Shown here: positions 8,210-17,575 of the stretch, piece after piece | Numbering within the stretch: the stretch's first letter is position 1 | How the letters are laid out: every line of letters begins with the position of its first letter | Assembly: GCF_020735465.1 (NCBI RefSeq) | Contig: NZ_CP085935.1 | Coordinates: 1,922,001-1,986,000 of the forward strand | DNA: 64,000 nucleotides | DNA from: Collinsella stercoris DSM 13279 | GTDB lineage: Bacteria > Actinomycetota > Coriobacteriia > Coriobacteriales > Coriobacteriaceae | Reading direction: 5' to 3' | Made by a program: the position numbers and the translations under genes | Notes under the pieces: model-generated | What the model was told of the DNA's origin: nothing | Databases searched by the model: none | Seen by the model: the letters and a program-made list of their open reading frames with translations, nothing else

Positions 8210-11200
8210 TTAGCGCGAGTTGCGGCGACGCATGATCACGCCCACCACAAGCAGAACCACGGCAGCCGCAGCGATGCCGCCAATGAGCAGCATGGAGCTA
8301 TCGCCGGTCTGCGGCAGGCCCACGCCCGGGTTGGGGTTATCCGCATTGGGCTTGCCCGGGTTGACCGGCTTCTCGGGGTCGGTCGGCTTCTCGGGATCAA
8401 CCGGGGGCTCCGGAGTGTCAACGCCCGGATCGACTGGGGCATCGCGGTTCTCAACCCACTTGGCGCTCAGCACCAGGTCGCTCGTAACGGGGGCATCGAA
8501 GTCCCACTCGTTCTTCCAGGTGCCGTCAACGCCGTCGGTGTACCAGCCGTCGAACAGGTAGCCGGCGAACTCGGGCATAGGCAGCACGGGCACCTTGTCG
8601 CCCTTCTTGACCACAATCACCAGGTCCTCGTGGCCGGGAATGCGGTCGTCGACGGTGACGGTGAACTCATCGGCGCCGGGGTCAACAACCTTAGCGTCAA
8701 GACGCAGGGATACGATGCTCTTGCCAAGCTCGCCCATGAGGGCAAAGACGGAGTTGACGTCGCCGCTCTTGTCGGCGATCACCTTCTCGGCCTCGGCGAC
8801 CTTTGCCTGCAGAGCGTCCCACGTGGCATCCGTGAAGGCGTCGTGCTTGCACGAACCATCCTGCTTGATAGCCTTGGCAGCATCGACCAGGGTCTGGAGA
8901 CCGGCGAAGTCGGGTGCAGCGGCGGCGTCCATCAGACGCAGCTCAGCGGCAGAGGCAAAGTTGCCAACGGACTTGGTCCAAACGATCTTCACGGCCTTAA
9001 CGTTATCCTGGCGATCGAACTTGAGGGATACAGGGTTAACGCCATCAAGCTTGACCGTGCCACTAGCAACCTTGGTGAAGGTCTTGCCGTCCTGGCTCAC
9101 CTCAATGTCGTAAGCCTGCATATTGCCGTTCGCACCGCTCTGGCGCGGGGTGTACACAAAGCCGTCAACGCTCATCGGCGTCTCAGAAGAGAGCGTGATG
9201 GAGATCGGCAGCTTGTTCTCGCTGTACTTGGAGTGCCACATAGTGCCAACGTTGCCGTCCAGCACCTTAGCAGCAACCTCGGCGCCGCCCTGCTCGGAGC
9301 TGGCAACGGCCTTGAGGCTCGCGGGATCGACGAAGTTTAAATCGCCACCGGTCCTGAGCTCAAGGTCGTTGAGGGCGTTCACAATGGCGTTCTCGTACGC
9401 GTCAACCGTGGACTGCATGCTCTTGGGCAAGTCCTCGCGAACCTGGGCCCAAGCGGCCTGCACGCCGGCAACGGACTCCTCGGTGAACAGACCATTGAGC
9501 AGAGCCGCGGCATCGCCGTCAAGCTGGAGCTGCGCATAGGCGTCCAGGCGGCAGTAGTCCGCCATCTCGTAAGAAGGCTTGCCATCCTCACCAGTGAGCA
9601 GGGCCTCGATCTTGGTCACGAGACCGTCGATGTCGGCCTGAGCCGGGTTGGGGTTCAGGAACAGGGCGTACGCCTGGTCCAGGAGCTCACGCAGACCAGG
9701 GACATCCTGTGCGGCGAGCACGGACTCGGCGGTGAGGACCGCGTAGTCGAGCTCCATGGTGGAGGCGAACTCCTTGGCAGTGGAGATGCGAACGTCGTCC
9801 ACATAGCCCTCGAAGGCGTTCTCGGTGGAACCGATCTTGTTCACGGGGAACATGCAGGTTGCCTTGAGCTTGTTGCGGCTGCCCTCGCCGGTTGCGCCAA
9901 TAGTCTCGATCTTCTCGCCGTTGACGTAGAGCGTCGTGACCTCGAACTCGTTCTTGAACTCGAGCTCAACCCACTCGTTAACCGGCAGGGTGTAGTTGAA
10001 GGAGTAGTCACGGTTCTCGCGGGTGATACCGACCTTGCCGGTGCCCTTCTGAACCGCCTTGATCGTGCCGTACTCGGACTCGAACAGAACCTGCTCATCG
10101 GTGGAGGCGCTGGTGCGCTTGACCTTGACGCGCAGGTCGTTGCCCAGACCCAGGGTGGTGAGAGCGTCGTCCTTAACGGACACGTAGGACTCGCCGCCGT
10201 TGAGCTTAAGGGCCTGCTTGCCGTCGACCTTAGCGAGCTCGGCGTTCTTGCCGTTCTCGAGGTCGCGGTTCATGTCGGAGGAGTCCGCGAGGGTGCCCTC
10301 CATGTTCCACTGGGCGTACATGCCGTTCTCATCGGCAGCAGCCTCGTAGCCGAAGTTCGTGTTCGGGGCGTCACCGATCTTGGCATACAGAGCCTGAGAG
10401 TCGGCGGCGCTCAGAGCGCCCTTGCCCCAGCTGTTGGCCGCGTAGGCGCCCAGCGCGCCGTCGATGCGGTCGTAGATGTCGTACTCGGACATACCGTTCT
10501 CAGACACGTAGCACATGTCGTTCCACACGGCGAAGGCGCCACCGGCGATCTGCGGGTCGCCCGCAGGAATGCTGACGCGACCCACGGCGTTCAACGGATC
10601 GTTGTAGCAGTGGTCGTAGCTCAGGTAGTCATAGTAATAACCGGCGTTCGGGACGATGTAGAAGTCGCCGTCGTTGCAGTCGATGAGCTCGAAGCCGTCC
10701 TCGTACATCTTGTCCATGTTGGCGTAGCCGAAGTTCCAGAGGTTGATCTGGCGGCGCTGGCCATCCTCGTTGACGCCGGGAACCTTCACGGAGCCGTCAC
10801 CGGCGATGGAGGTCAGCGAACCCCACACGCGGGCAATCTTGCCGTGATCCTCGACGTACTTGAACATGTCGTTGTTGAAGCGACGGAAAGCGTTAGCGTC
10901 CGCGCTGTACTCGTCGGCACCGATGTGGATCACGTCGGCGTCGGCGAAGACGTCGTCAGCGGCGGTGGCACCGTCGTTGTTGGCGTCGAGGTACTCGTTA
11001 AAGATGTCCTGAACGAACCCGATGGACTCGTTGTACTGGTTCTTGAGGTCGAGATGGTCGTTCTGGCGACCGCTCGTGCCCGTGCGCAGGTCGGGACGGA
11101 CCTTAGTGAGCGCCAGGGAGTGAGCCGGGGTGTCGATCTCCGGAATGATGTTGACGCCGAGGTCCTTGGAGTGCTCGATGAACTCCTTGAAGTCGGCCTT

Positions 11201-13105
11201 GCTATACCACACGTCGGTCGAAGTCAGGTCAGCCTGGTTCTTGCCGCCGTTGCCGCCCTTCTTGACGTTGGATTCAAGACGGAAGCCGGAGTAGGCCTTC
11301 ATCGGGTCCTCAAGATTCTCAAGACCGATGAAGTTGTCGTTCAGGTGAATCTGGAAGTCGTTCATCTTGTAGAACGACAGCTGCTTGGTCATCTGCTTGA
11401 GCCAGTCGAGCGTGAAGGTCTTGCGACCCACGTCGAGGATGAGACCGCGCACCTTGTACAGCGGGTAGTCGCGGCTCATGCCCACCGGGAAGTTGTTGGC
11501 ACCGGTCTTCATGCCCTGCAGGATGGTCTTGCCGCCCCAATTGGCGCCGGCGACCTCCTCAGCGCTCACCGTGATACGGTCGGCCTTGGCGTCGAGCAGG
11601 TAGCCCTCATCGCCGAGGCCCTTGGCCGCATCGGCGCCCAGGGTGAAGAAGATGTCCCCGGCAGCAGCGGAAGACCCGCTCGCGACGGAAAGCTTGACGC
11701 CCGTGATCGCCTGGAAGTCGGCTGCAAAGTCCTCGGCCATGGCCTTGAGGGACTCGGAGCCGTACACCACGCGTTTGGCGGCAGACGCGGCGAACTGGCC
11801 CTCGCCACCGACCCACTCGCGGAGCTCGGGGAGCACCTGCGGGGCAGGGTTGGTGCCGGCGGTCATGGAACCGGGAACGGTGACGTCGAACTCCTTGAAC
11901 GCGTAGTCGGACTTGTCCTTCTCGTTCTCGATCTTGAAGGAGGCCTTGACCGTCACGTCGGAGATGGGACGGTAGATCTTGCCGTCCAAGCCGATGACCT
12001 GCTCGTAGTCGGTACCGTTGTACTTGATCTTGTAGCCGGCGGGAAGGTCCGTGGGCAGCGTGTACTCGAGCTCGGTCGACTCAGCGGTAACCGGCTTGAC
12101 GACGATGTCGTTCAGGTAGTCAGCAGGCTGCTTCTCGGGCGCGGGCGGGACCTCGTTCCACACCTCGAACTCCATGCAGGAGGCGCCCCAACCGGAGGTC
12201 TCCGCGGTAATCTCGAGCTTGGCATAGCGGCCCTTGGCGGGGGTCTCGAGCGTGACGCTCGTCTGGCCCTGGTTATTGCCCTTCACGGCCTTGACAGGCT
12301 CGCCCCACTCGGTGGTGGAGTCGGAGACATACAGGTTGAAGTCGGTGGCGTAGTTCGCGGCGCTCTCCCAGTAGAGCTCGAAGTGGTTGACCGTCTCGGA
12401 CTTGCCAAGGTCGACGTAAACCCACATGGGTTTATCGACCGAGGGCTTGGTCTCGGTCATCCAGCGATCGGCCTTGCTGTTCTTCTTCTTGCCATCGACA
12501 GCGCGAGCACCGTTCTCATTGTGATAGTCCTTGCTCGCCTTGGTCGGCTTCTTGAGCGCAAGGTTCGTGGCCTCCGCAGGCTTCTCGGGTGCCTCGCCCG
12601 CGATGTTCCTGATCTCGAGCTCAGAGCAGGACACGTTGGGGTACGCGCTCACCTTGGTGACTTCGAGCTTCACATACTGTCCGGTCACGGGCGCATCGAG
12701 CTTGATGGTAGAAACGCCGGAGGTGTTGCCCTTCACCGCCTTGTCGGGCTCACCCCAGTCGTCCTTGCTGTCGGATACGTAGATGTTGAAATCCGTAGCG
12801 TATTCCGTGTTGCTTTCCCACGTGAGTTCAAAGTAGTTCATCTCTTGGGAGGCCCCAAGGTCGACGTACGCCCACTGCGTCGGCCCCTGCTCCGCACTCC
12901 AGCGGCCCTTCTTGGGATCCTTGTTGCCATCAGTCAGTCTGCTTGCAGGCAGATTCTGATGCTCAGCGCTTGTCGTCACGGGCTTGTTCAGCGCCAGGTT
13001 CTCCTCAGCCGCGAACACCGGTTGCGCGGGAAGAACCATGGCCGCAGCACATAGCGCCGCGAGACCACTGGCAACAAGCCCCCCCTTCCAGCGATGTTTC
13101 CTCAT
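8210..13105 (-). CDS. Cell-wall-anchored GH20 beta-N-acetylhexosaminidase, multidomain
   Basis: A 1,631-residue secreted enzyme predicted to remove N-acetylhexosamine (or lacto-N-biose) from host glycans. Order: signal peptide (1-32); two F5/8-type C (CBM32-like) domains (about 36-170 and 185-320), each with SELEI/MEFEV-type ends; a linker; a GH20b domain (about 425-545); the GH20 barrel (about 550-910) with the catalytic pair D731-E732 in HIGADEYS and PEIDTPAHS upstream; a LamG-like domain (about 945-1110); a helical stretch; a third CBM32-like domain (about 1255-1390); an InlB-repeat-like fold (FDGWYTDG); a Pro-rich linker; LPQTG at 1597-1601, a hydrophobic segment and RRRNSR. The ATG is preceded by GAAGGAGGATGC. 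No sortase gene is in the window. The choice between hexosaminidase and lacto-N-biosidase cannot be made from sequence alone. Confidence 0.93.
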   Translation of the reverse strand: MRKHRWKGGLVASGLAALCAAAMVLPAQPVFAAEENLALNKPVTTSAEHQNLPASRLTDGNKDPKKGRWSAEQGPTQWAYVDLGASQEMNYFELTWESNTEYATDFNIYVSDSKDDWGEPDKAVKGNTSGVSTIKLDAPVTGQYVKLEVTKVSAYPNVSCSELEIRNIAGEAPEKPAEATNLALKKPTKASKDYHNENGARAVDGKKKNSKADRWMTETKPSVDKPMWVYVDLGKSETVNHFELYWESAANYATDFNLYVSDSTTEWGEPVKAVKGNNQGQTSVTLETPAKGRYAKLEITAETSGWGASCMEFEVWNEVPPAPEKQPADYLNDIVVKPVTAESTELEYTLPTDLPAGYKIKYNGTDYEQVIGLDGKIYRPISDVTVKASFKIENEKDKSDYAFKEFDVTVPGSMTAGTNPAPQVLPELREWVGGEGQFAASAAKRVVYGSESLKAMAEDFAADFQAITGVKLSVASGSSAAAGDIFFTLGADAAKGLGDEGYLLDAKADRITVSAEEVAGANWGGKTILQGMKTGANNFPVGMSRDYPLYKVRGLILDVGRKTFTLDWLKQMTKQLSFYKMNDFQIHLNDNFIGLENLEDPMKAYSGFRLESNVKKGGNGGKNQADLTSTDVWYSKADFKEFIEHSKDLGVNIIPEIDTPAHSLALTKVRPDLRTGTSGRQNDHLDLKNQYNESIGFVQDIFNEYLDANNDGATAADDVFADADVIHIGADEYSADANAFRRFNNDMFKYVEDHGKIARVWGSLTSIAGDGSVKVPGVNEDGQRRQINLWNFGYANMDKMYEDGFELIDCNDGDFYIVPNAGYYYDYLSYDHCYNDPLNAVGRVSIPAGDPQIAGGAFAVWNDMCYVSENGMSEYDIYDRIDGALGAYAANSWGKGALSAADSQALYAKIGDAPNTNFGYEAAADENGMYAQWNMEGTLADSSDMNRDLENGKNAELAKVDGKQALKLNGGESYVSVKDDALTTLGLGNDLRVKVKRTSASTDEQVLFESEYGTIKAVQKGTGKVGITRENRDYSFNYTLPVNEWVELEFKNEFEVTTLYVNGEKIETIGATGEGSRNKLKATCMFPVNKIGSTENAFEGYVDDVRISTAKEFASTMELDYAVLTAESVLAAQDVPGLRELLDQAYALFLNPNPAQADIDGLVTKIEALLTGEDGKPSYEMADYCRLDAYAQLQLDGDAAALLNGLFTEESVAGVQAAWAQVREDLPKSMQSTVDAYENAIVNALNDLELRTGGDLNFVDPASLKAVASSEQGGAEVAAKVLDGNVGTMWHSKYSENKLPISITLSSETPMSVDGFVYTPRQSGANGNMQAYDIEVSQDGKTFTKVASGTVKLDGVNPVSLKFDRQDNVKAVKIVWTKSVGNFASAAELRLMDAAAAPDFAGLQTLVDAAKAIKQDGSCKHDAFTDATWDALQAKVAEAEKVIADKSGDVNSVFALMGELGKSIVSLRLDAKVVDPGADEFTVTVDDRIPGHEDLVIVVKKGDKVPVLPMPEFAGYLFDGWYTDGVDGTWKNEWDFDAPVTSDLVLSAKWVENRDAPVDPGVDTPEPPVDPEKPTDPEKPVNPGKPNADNPNPGVGLPQTGDSSMLLIGGIAAAAVVLLVVGVIMRRRNSR

Positions 13106-13472
13106 GCATCCTCCTTCATAGAGCGTGCCTTCCCATGCCGATCGCCCGCGATGCTTCCTACGGTCATACCTATCCCTAGCATGGATTTTTATAACTCTAT
13201 GAGAATTGCGGGGAATGCGTTTTGCGGTCCCGGCTCCCCGATATGCAAAGACGCGTCGAATTTATTCATACTTAAGTGGTTTGTTTGTATTGTTACCAAT
13301 TGGTTGTAAACCTATATGAACTCGGGTTTTGTTGCGAGTTTTGCCTTGAGAAAGGCCCACCCCTCCCCCGAAATCCCACCGACTTTGTTAGGTTTTGCAG
13401 TCTTCATAGGCTCAGCACGTTTATGGAAGGCGGTAAACGGTCTTCATTTTTCGGTAAACGGCGTCCCTGCAC
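13106..13472. other. AT-rich intergenic region upstream of the GH20 gene
   Basis: Between the GH20 start and the purN-side terminator there is no convincing gene. The stretch 13170-13340 is AT-rich for this genome and probably holds the GH20 promoter. It includes a perfect 10-bp palindrome ACCAATTGGT at 13295-13304, a possible operator, and further on two copies of CGGTAAACGG (13430-13439 and 13452-13461). Confidence 0.5.
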
Positions 13473-13519
13473 AAGAAGAGGGCTCTCCGCTGCAAATCGC
13501 AGCAAAGAGCCCTCTTCTT
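13473..13519 (-). terminator. Terminator-like hairpin after purN
   Basis: A 14-bp stem AAGAAGAGGGCTCT (13473-13486) with AGAGCCCTCTTCTT (13506-13519) has an inner hairpin GCTGC-AAATC-GCAGC in its loop. It is downstream of purN, whose stop is at 13627. Confidence 0.65.
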
Positions 13520-13626
13520 CTCAATGATGCGTTCTCCCCCATGGGAAAAACTACCCTCAGATCGCAATCGAAATTGCGCGTTTGCCCAGCTGAGGAACGC
13601 TCCGCAACCAAAATTGCGGCCGCGCG

Positions 13627-14364
13627 CTACCGGACCTCGACCGTGAGGTTCTCCCGCACACGGATGCGCCCATCGGCCAGCATCTGCACGACCTCCGGGT
13701 ACAGCACGTGCTCGATGGCGTGGATGTGCTCCTCTAGCGTATCGACGTCCCAGCCCTCCTCCACCACGAGCGCGCGCTGCGCGATGATGGGGCCCATGTC
13801 GTACGCCGCGTTGGCGATGTGCACCGTCACGCCGGTCACCTTGACGCCGCGATCAAATGCATCCTGGATGCCGTGCGCGCCCTGAAAGCTGGGCAGCAGC
13901 GCGGGATGGATGTTGATCACGCGGTTGGGGAACGTGGCGAGCAGCGGAGCGTGCACCATGCGCATGTAACCGGCCATGATCACGTACTCGCAGCCTGCCG
14001 CGAGCAGCTCATGGGCGATGACCTCGTCGGCCTGAATGGGGTCGGCGTAGATCTCCTTGGAGAGCGTGAGCGTCTGGATGCCCGCCGCCTCGGCGCGCTT
14101 GAGGCCGTACGCGGAGGGACGGCTCGCCACCACGAGCTTGACCTGCGCATTGAGCTCGCCCGCCTCGATGGCGTCGATGAGGGCCTGCAGATTCGTGCCG
14201 GAACCGGAGAGCAACACACCGATCGGAAGCGGGACTCGCTCGGCCTCAGGTTGGGCAGCGCGTGCATCCTGCAGCTGGTTGATGTCGGGCATGCCGGAGG
14301 CGCAGGCCACCGCCGCGACCTCTGCCGCGACGGCGTCCAGGGACAGTTCGTCCTTACTGCTCAT
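13627..14364 (-). CDS. purN: Phosphoribosylglycinamide formyltransferase (PurN)
   Basis: A 245-residue cytoplasmic enzyme that transfers a formyl group from 10-formyl-tetrahydrofolate to GAR in purine synthesis. The catalytic fold starts near residue 46 (PIGVLLSGSGTNLQALID) and contains the active-site blocks MAGYMRM near 131, the catalytic Asn-His pair in VINIHPALLPSF near 150, and the Asp-containing VTGVTVHIANAAYDMGPI region near 175-190. About 45 residues of acidic, Ala-rich leader precede the fold, longer than the usual 190-210-residue enzyme. Its ATG overlaps the end of purM by 11 bp, so the two are cotranscribed and likely coupled. Confidence 0.95.
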   Translation of the reverse strand: MSSKDELSLDAVAAEVAAVACASGMPDINQLQDARAAQPEAERVPLPIGVLLSGSGTNLQALIDAIEAGELNAQVKLVVASRPSAYGLKRAEAAGIQTLTLSKEIYADPIQADEVIAHELLAAGCEYVIMAGYMRMVHAPLLATFPNRVINIHPALLPSFQGAHGIQDAFDRGVKVTGVTVHIANAAYDMGPIIAQRALVVEEGWDVDTLEEHIHAIEHVLYPEVVQMLADGRIRVRENLTVEVR

Positions 14365-15460
14365 CGGTGTACTTCACCTCGCCGGAGCCGGCGATGCAGG
14401 TGCCCACGCGGAACGGCTTCTCGCCCAGGGCCTCGAGCGCCTCGGTCACGGCGGCCTCGTCCTCGGCGGAGACGATGAGCATCAGGCCGACGCCCATGTT
14501 GAAGGTCTTGCAGGCCTCGTTGGGCGTGAGCTCAGCATTCTCAGAAATGTAGGTGATGACCGCGGGCACGTCCCAGCCCATCTTGGCGCCGTCGCGCTCC
14601 ACGAGCGCATCGACGTTGGCGGGCAGGGCGCGGTTGAGGTTCTCGGTGATGCCGCCGCCAGTGATGTGGGCGATGGCGTGAACGTGCTTGCCTGCCTCGC
14701 CGCGGAGCAGCTCGAGGATGGGCTTGACGTAGATGCGGGTGGGGGCGAGCAGCGCGTCGGCGAGGGACAGGCCGGGCGCGAGCTCGATAGACTCGAGCTC
14801 GGCCTTCTTGGCCGCGGCCTCGGGCGTGCCGGGCACGATGCCATCGACGCCGATGACCTTGCGCACCAGCGAGTAGCCGTTGGAGTGGACGCCCGTGGAG
14901 GGCAGGCCGATAATCACGTCGCCCTCGCGCACGTTCGCCGGGTCGAGCATCTTGGGACGGTCGACGACGCCCACGGTGAAGCCGGCCATATCGTAATCGT
15001 CCGGGCGCATGACGCCGGGATGCTCGGCCATCTCGCCGCCCACGAGCGCGCAGCCCGCGAGCTTGCAGCCGTCGGCCACGCCCTTGACGATCTTTGCCAT
15101 GTGCTCAGCCTCGATGTGGCCGATCGCCACGTAATCGAGGAAGAACAGCGGCTCGGCGCCGGAGGCGAGGATGTCGTTCACGCACATGGCCACGAGGTCC
15201 TGACCCACCGTCTCGTGGCGGTCGAGGATCTGGGCGAGCACGAGCTTGGTGCCCACGCCGTCGGTACCGGAGATGAGGATCGGGTCCTCCATGTCCTTGA
15301 GCGCGGCGGCGGAGAACAGGCCGCCAAAGCCGCCGATACCGCCGATGACCTCGGGACGGTTGGTCTCCTTGACCATCTGCTTGATGGCGTCGACCGCGCG
15401 GCCGCCCTCGGCGGTGTCCACGCCGGCGTCCTCATACGTAACGTGCTTGCTCTCGGCCAT
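14354..15460 (-). CDS. purM: Phosphoribosylformylglycinamidine cyclo-ligase (AIR synthetase, PurM)
   Basis: A 368-residue ATP-dependent enzyme that closes the imidazole ring to give AIR in purine synthesis. Family marks: the N-terminal YEDAGVDTAEGG, GTDGVGTKL near residue 66, DYVAIGHIE near 107, GGEMAEHPG near 138 and the C-terminal HITGGGITENLNR near 255. The ATG at 15460 follows GAAAGGAACCCC; an upstream in-frame codon at 15493 lacks support. It precedes purN with an 11-bp overlap and follows purF after a 250-bp gap with a terminator, so purMN may have its own promoter. Length is normal. Confidence 0.96.
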   Translation of the reverse strand: MAESKHVTYEDAGVDTAEGGRAVDAIKQMVKETNRPEVIGGIGGFGGLFSAAALKDMEDPILISGTDGVGTKLVLAQILDRHETVGQDLVAMCVNDILASGAEPLFFLDYVAIGHIEAEHMAKIVKGVADGCKLAGCALVGGEMAEHPGVMRPDDYDMAGFTVGVVDRPKMLDPANVREGDVIIGLPSTGVHSNGYSLVRKVIGVDGIVPGTPEAAAKKAELESIELAPGLSLADALLAPTRIYVKPILELLRGEAGKHVHAIAHITGGGITENLNRALPANVDALVERDGAKMGWDVPAVITYISENAELTPNEACKTFNMGVGLMLIVSAEDEAAVTEALEALGEKPFRVGTCIAGSGEVKYTDEQ

Positions 15461-15522
15461 GTGGGGTTCCTTTCGACCCAGGGAATTCCTCACTCAGCAT
15501 GATAGCAGGGCGTGCAGCTTGG

Positions 15523-15557
15523 ATGTGTAAAAGGGGGACGGGCCCGTTTTTACACAT
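15523..15557. repeat. Nested palindrome in the purF-purM gap
   Basis: Arms ATGTGTAAAA (15523-15532) and TTTTACACAT (15548-15557) enclose the perfect palindrome ACGGGCCCGT (15538-15547). A diverged inverted half-copy lies at 15657-15681, and a related GGGACGGG hairpin is at 41714-41735, so this looks like a small repeat family. Confidence 0.7.
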
Positions 15558-15565
15558 GGGATAGC

Positions 15566-15637
15566 CAAGCAAAAAGCCCGCCGCGGCGCGCCAAGCAGTC
15601 AAGCAAAAAGCCCGCCGCGCATTGCTGCACGACGGGC
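15566..15637 (-). terminator. purF terminator with a duplicated arm
   Basis: On the minus strand GCCCG (15637-15633) pairs with CGGGC (15615-15611), extended by further pairs, and is followed by five T residues (15610-15606). The segment CAAGCAAAAAGCCCGCCGCG occurs twice, at 15566-15585 and 15600-15619, so the terminator arm is duplicated in tandem 34 bp apart. Confidence 0.75.
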
Positions 15638-15710
15638 CAAGACGCGAACGTGACGTGCAAAACGGACCCGTCCCTTTCACACGTCGCGCCCATTCGCGCT
15701 GAATTACGCA

Positions 15711-17360
15711 TTACGCCTCGTTGCGCTCTTCCCAGCTGTGGTCGTGGTACTTCTCTTCCAGCACGTCCTTGGTCACCGGAGCGGTGCGCACCACGCCGCG
15801 CGGCACGTAGCCCTTGATGAACTTGTCGCGGCCAAAGCTGTCGGGGATCGCGACCGGGTACTCGCCCGTAAAGCAGGCGGTGCAGTAGCCGCCCTTGGGC
15901 ACGCACTCCAGCAGCGCATCGACCGAAAGGAAAGCCAGCGTGTCGGCGCCGATGAACTCGCAGACCTCCTCGACCGACTTGGTGGCCGAGATGAGCTGGC
16001 TCTGCTCGCCGGTGTCCACGCCGTAGAAGCACGGCCAGATATCCTCGGGGCAGTTGATGCGGATGTGGATCTCCTTGGCGCCGGCCTGACGCAGCATGCG
16101 CACGAGCTGGACCATGGTGGTGCCGCGGACGATGGAGTCGTCGACCACGACGATGCGCTTGCCCTCGATCACGTCCTTGAGCGGGTTGAGCTTGAGGCGC
16201 ACGCCCATGGCGCGCAGCTCCTGCGTGGGCTCGATGAACGTGCGGGCGACGTAGCGGTTCTTGATGAGGCCCGTGCCGTAGGGGATACCGCTCTCAAAGG
16301 CGTAGCCCTCGGCGGAGGGCAGGCCGGAGTCGGGCGTGCCGATGACCATATCGGCCTCGACCGGGCACTCCAGTGCCAGCTTGCGACCCATGTCGTAGCG
16401 GCAGGCGTACATGGACTTACCGTCCACAATGGAGTCGGGGCGCGCAAAGTAGACCTGCTCGAAGATGCAGTGCGCGGTCTTCTCGGCCGCGGGGACACCT
16501 TGCTCGGACACCAGACCCTCGGCGGAGATGCGCAGAATCTCGCCGGGGCGGATGTCGCGCACGTACTCGGCGCCGATGATGTCGAGCGCGCAGGTCTCGG
16601 ACGCCACGACCCACCCAGCGGTGGATGCGAGCACCTCGTCGCCCACCAGGTCCTCGGCGGAGGCGGCGTCGCTCGGCAGGGCGGAGGCGGCTGCCGCGGC
16701 GTTGGCGGCGGCAACGCCCTCGTCGCTGGTCAGGCGACCGAGCACGAGCGGGCGCACACCGTGCGGGTCGCGGAAGGCGTAGAGCGCGTTCTCGTTGATG
16801 AGCGCCATGGCGTAACCGCCGCGGATGAGCTCCATGGTCTTGCGGATGCCCTCGCGAAGGTGATGCGTCTCCTGGGTGAAGTAGCCGATGAGCTTGACGG
16901 CGACCTCGGAGTCGGAGTTGGAGTTGAACGGAACGCCGAGCTCGATGAGCTGGCGGCGCAGCTCGTCGGTGTTGACGAGCGTGCCGTTGTGAGCGAGCGC
17001 GACGATGACCTCGTTGATGGTGGAAAGGTGCGGCTGCGAGGCCTCCCAGCTCTTGGCGCCGGCGGTGCCGTAGCGCACATGGCCGACGGCCAGCTGCCCG
17101 GGCAGCGCCTCGATGTCGGCGTTGGAGAACACGCGGCTCACCAGTCCGAGGTCCTTGCGCACCATGACGGTGCCGCCGTCGCCCACGGCGATGCCGGCGG
17201 ATTCCTGGCCGCGATGCTGCAGCGCGCGCAGGCCAAAGTACGTGAGGCGGGCGACATCGCGGTCGGGCGCCCACACGCCGAATACGCCGCACTCCTCGTG
17301 CGGGTGGTCGGCGTCGGAATCGAATGCGGTGAATTCGGACAGGTTGGTGTCGAGAGACAT
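15711..17360 (-). CDS. purF: Amidophosphoribosyltransferase (PurF)
   Basis: A 549-residue enzyme for the first committed step of purine synthesis: PRPP plus glutamine to phosphoribosylamine. An N-terminal propeptide of 23 residues ends before the Ntn-hydrolase nucleophile C24 (HEECGVFGVW), the processed type known from Bacillus. The glutaminase domain includes GHVRYGT and LAHNGTLVN; the PRTase domain includes the PRPP motif VVVDDSIVRGTT. C-terminal cysteines (INCPEDIWPC, GYCTACFTGEYP) match the 4Fe-4S-bearing type. Odd: an Ala/Ser-rich stretch of about 28 residues near 213-240 (VAAANAAAAASALPSDAA) interrupts the glutaminase-side fold. On the minus strand a -10-like TATACT lies at 17406-17401. 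The RBS is GAGGGGA. Confidence 0.96.
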   Translation of the reverse strand: MSLDTNLSEFTAFDSDADHPHEECGVFGVWAPDRDVARLTYFGLRALQHRGQESAGIAVGDGGTVMVRKDLGLVSRVFSNADIEALPGQLAVGHVRYGTAGAKSWEASQPHLSTINEVIVALAHNGTLVNTDELRRQLIELGVPFNSNSDSEVAVKLIGYFTQETHHLREGIRKTMELIRGGYAMALINENALYAFRDPHGVRPLVLGRLTSDEGVAAANAAAAASALPSDAASAEDLVGDEVLASTAGWVVASETCALDIIGAEYVRDIRPGEILRISAEGLVSEQGVPAAEKTAHCIFEQVYFARPDSIVDGKSMYACRYDMGRKLALECPVEADMVIGTPDSGLPSAEGYAFESGIPYGTGLIKNRYVARTFIEPTQELRAMGVRLKLNPLKDVIEGKRIVVVDDSIVRGTTMVQLVRMLRQAGAKEIHIRINCPEDIWPCFYGVDTGEQSQLISATKSVEEVCEFIGADTLAFLSVDALLECVPKGGYCTACFTGEYPVAIPDSFGRDKFIKGYVPRGVVRTAPVTKDVLEEKYHDHSWEERNEA

Positions 17361-17575
17361 ACAGGTTCCCCTCTGGGTCCGTTCGCAGGCCGTACCGCCC
17401 TAGTATACGCGCGAATTCTCCCAGCGAAGGACGCACGCCCGCATCCCGCGAAACTGCCAAAGTTGGTGCGCGGGCCATTTGTGGCGCGTTGACTCATTAT
17501 TTGCGCACTCGCTCGCCCGCGTGCGCCCATGCCATAGAATGGTGCCGGTATACCAACCACCCAACGAGGTGTTTT

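Noticed and set aside
10610-13054. 814-residue open frame antisense to the GH20 gene
   Set aside because: It is a GC-codon shadow of a protein with clear domains on the other strand, and no family features are seen in it.
13276-13527. 83-residue frame in the GH20-purN gap
   Set aside because: No RBS or recognisable domain, it runs into a terminator hairpin, and its composition differs from real genes here.
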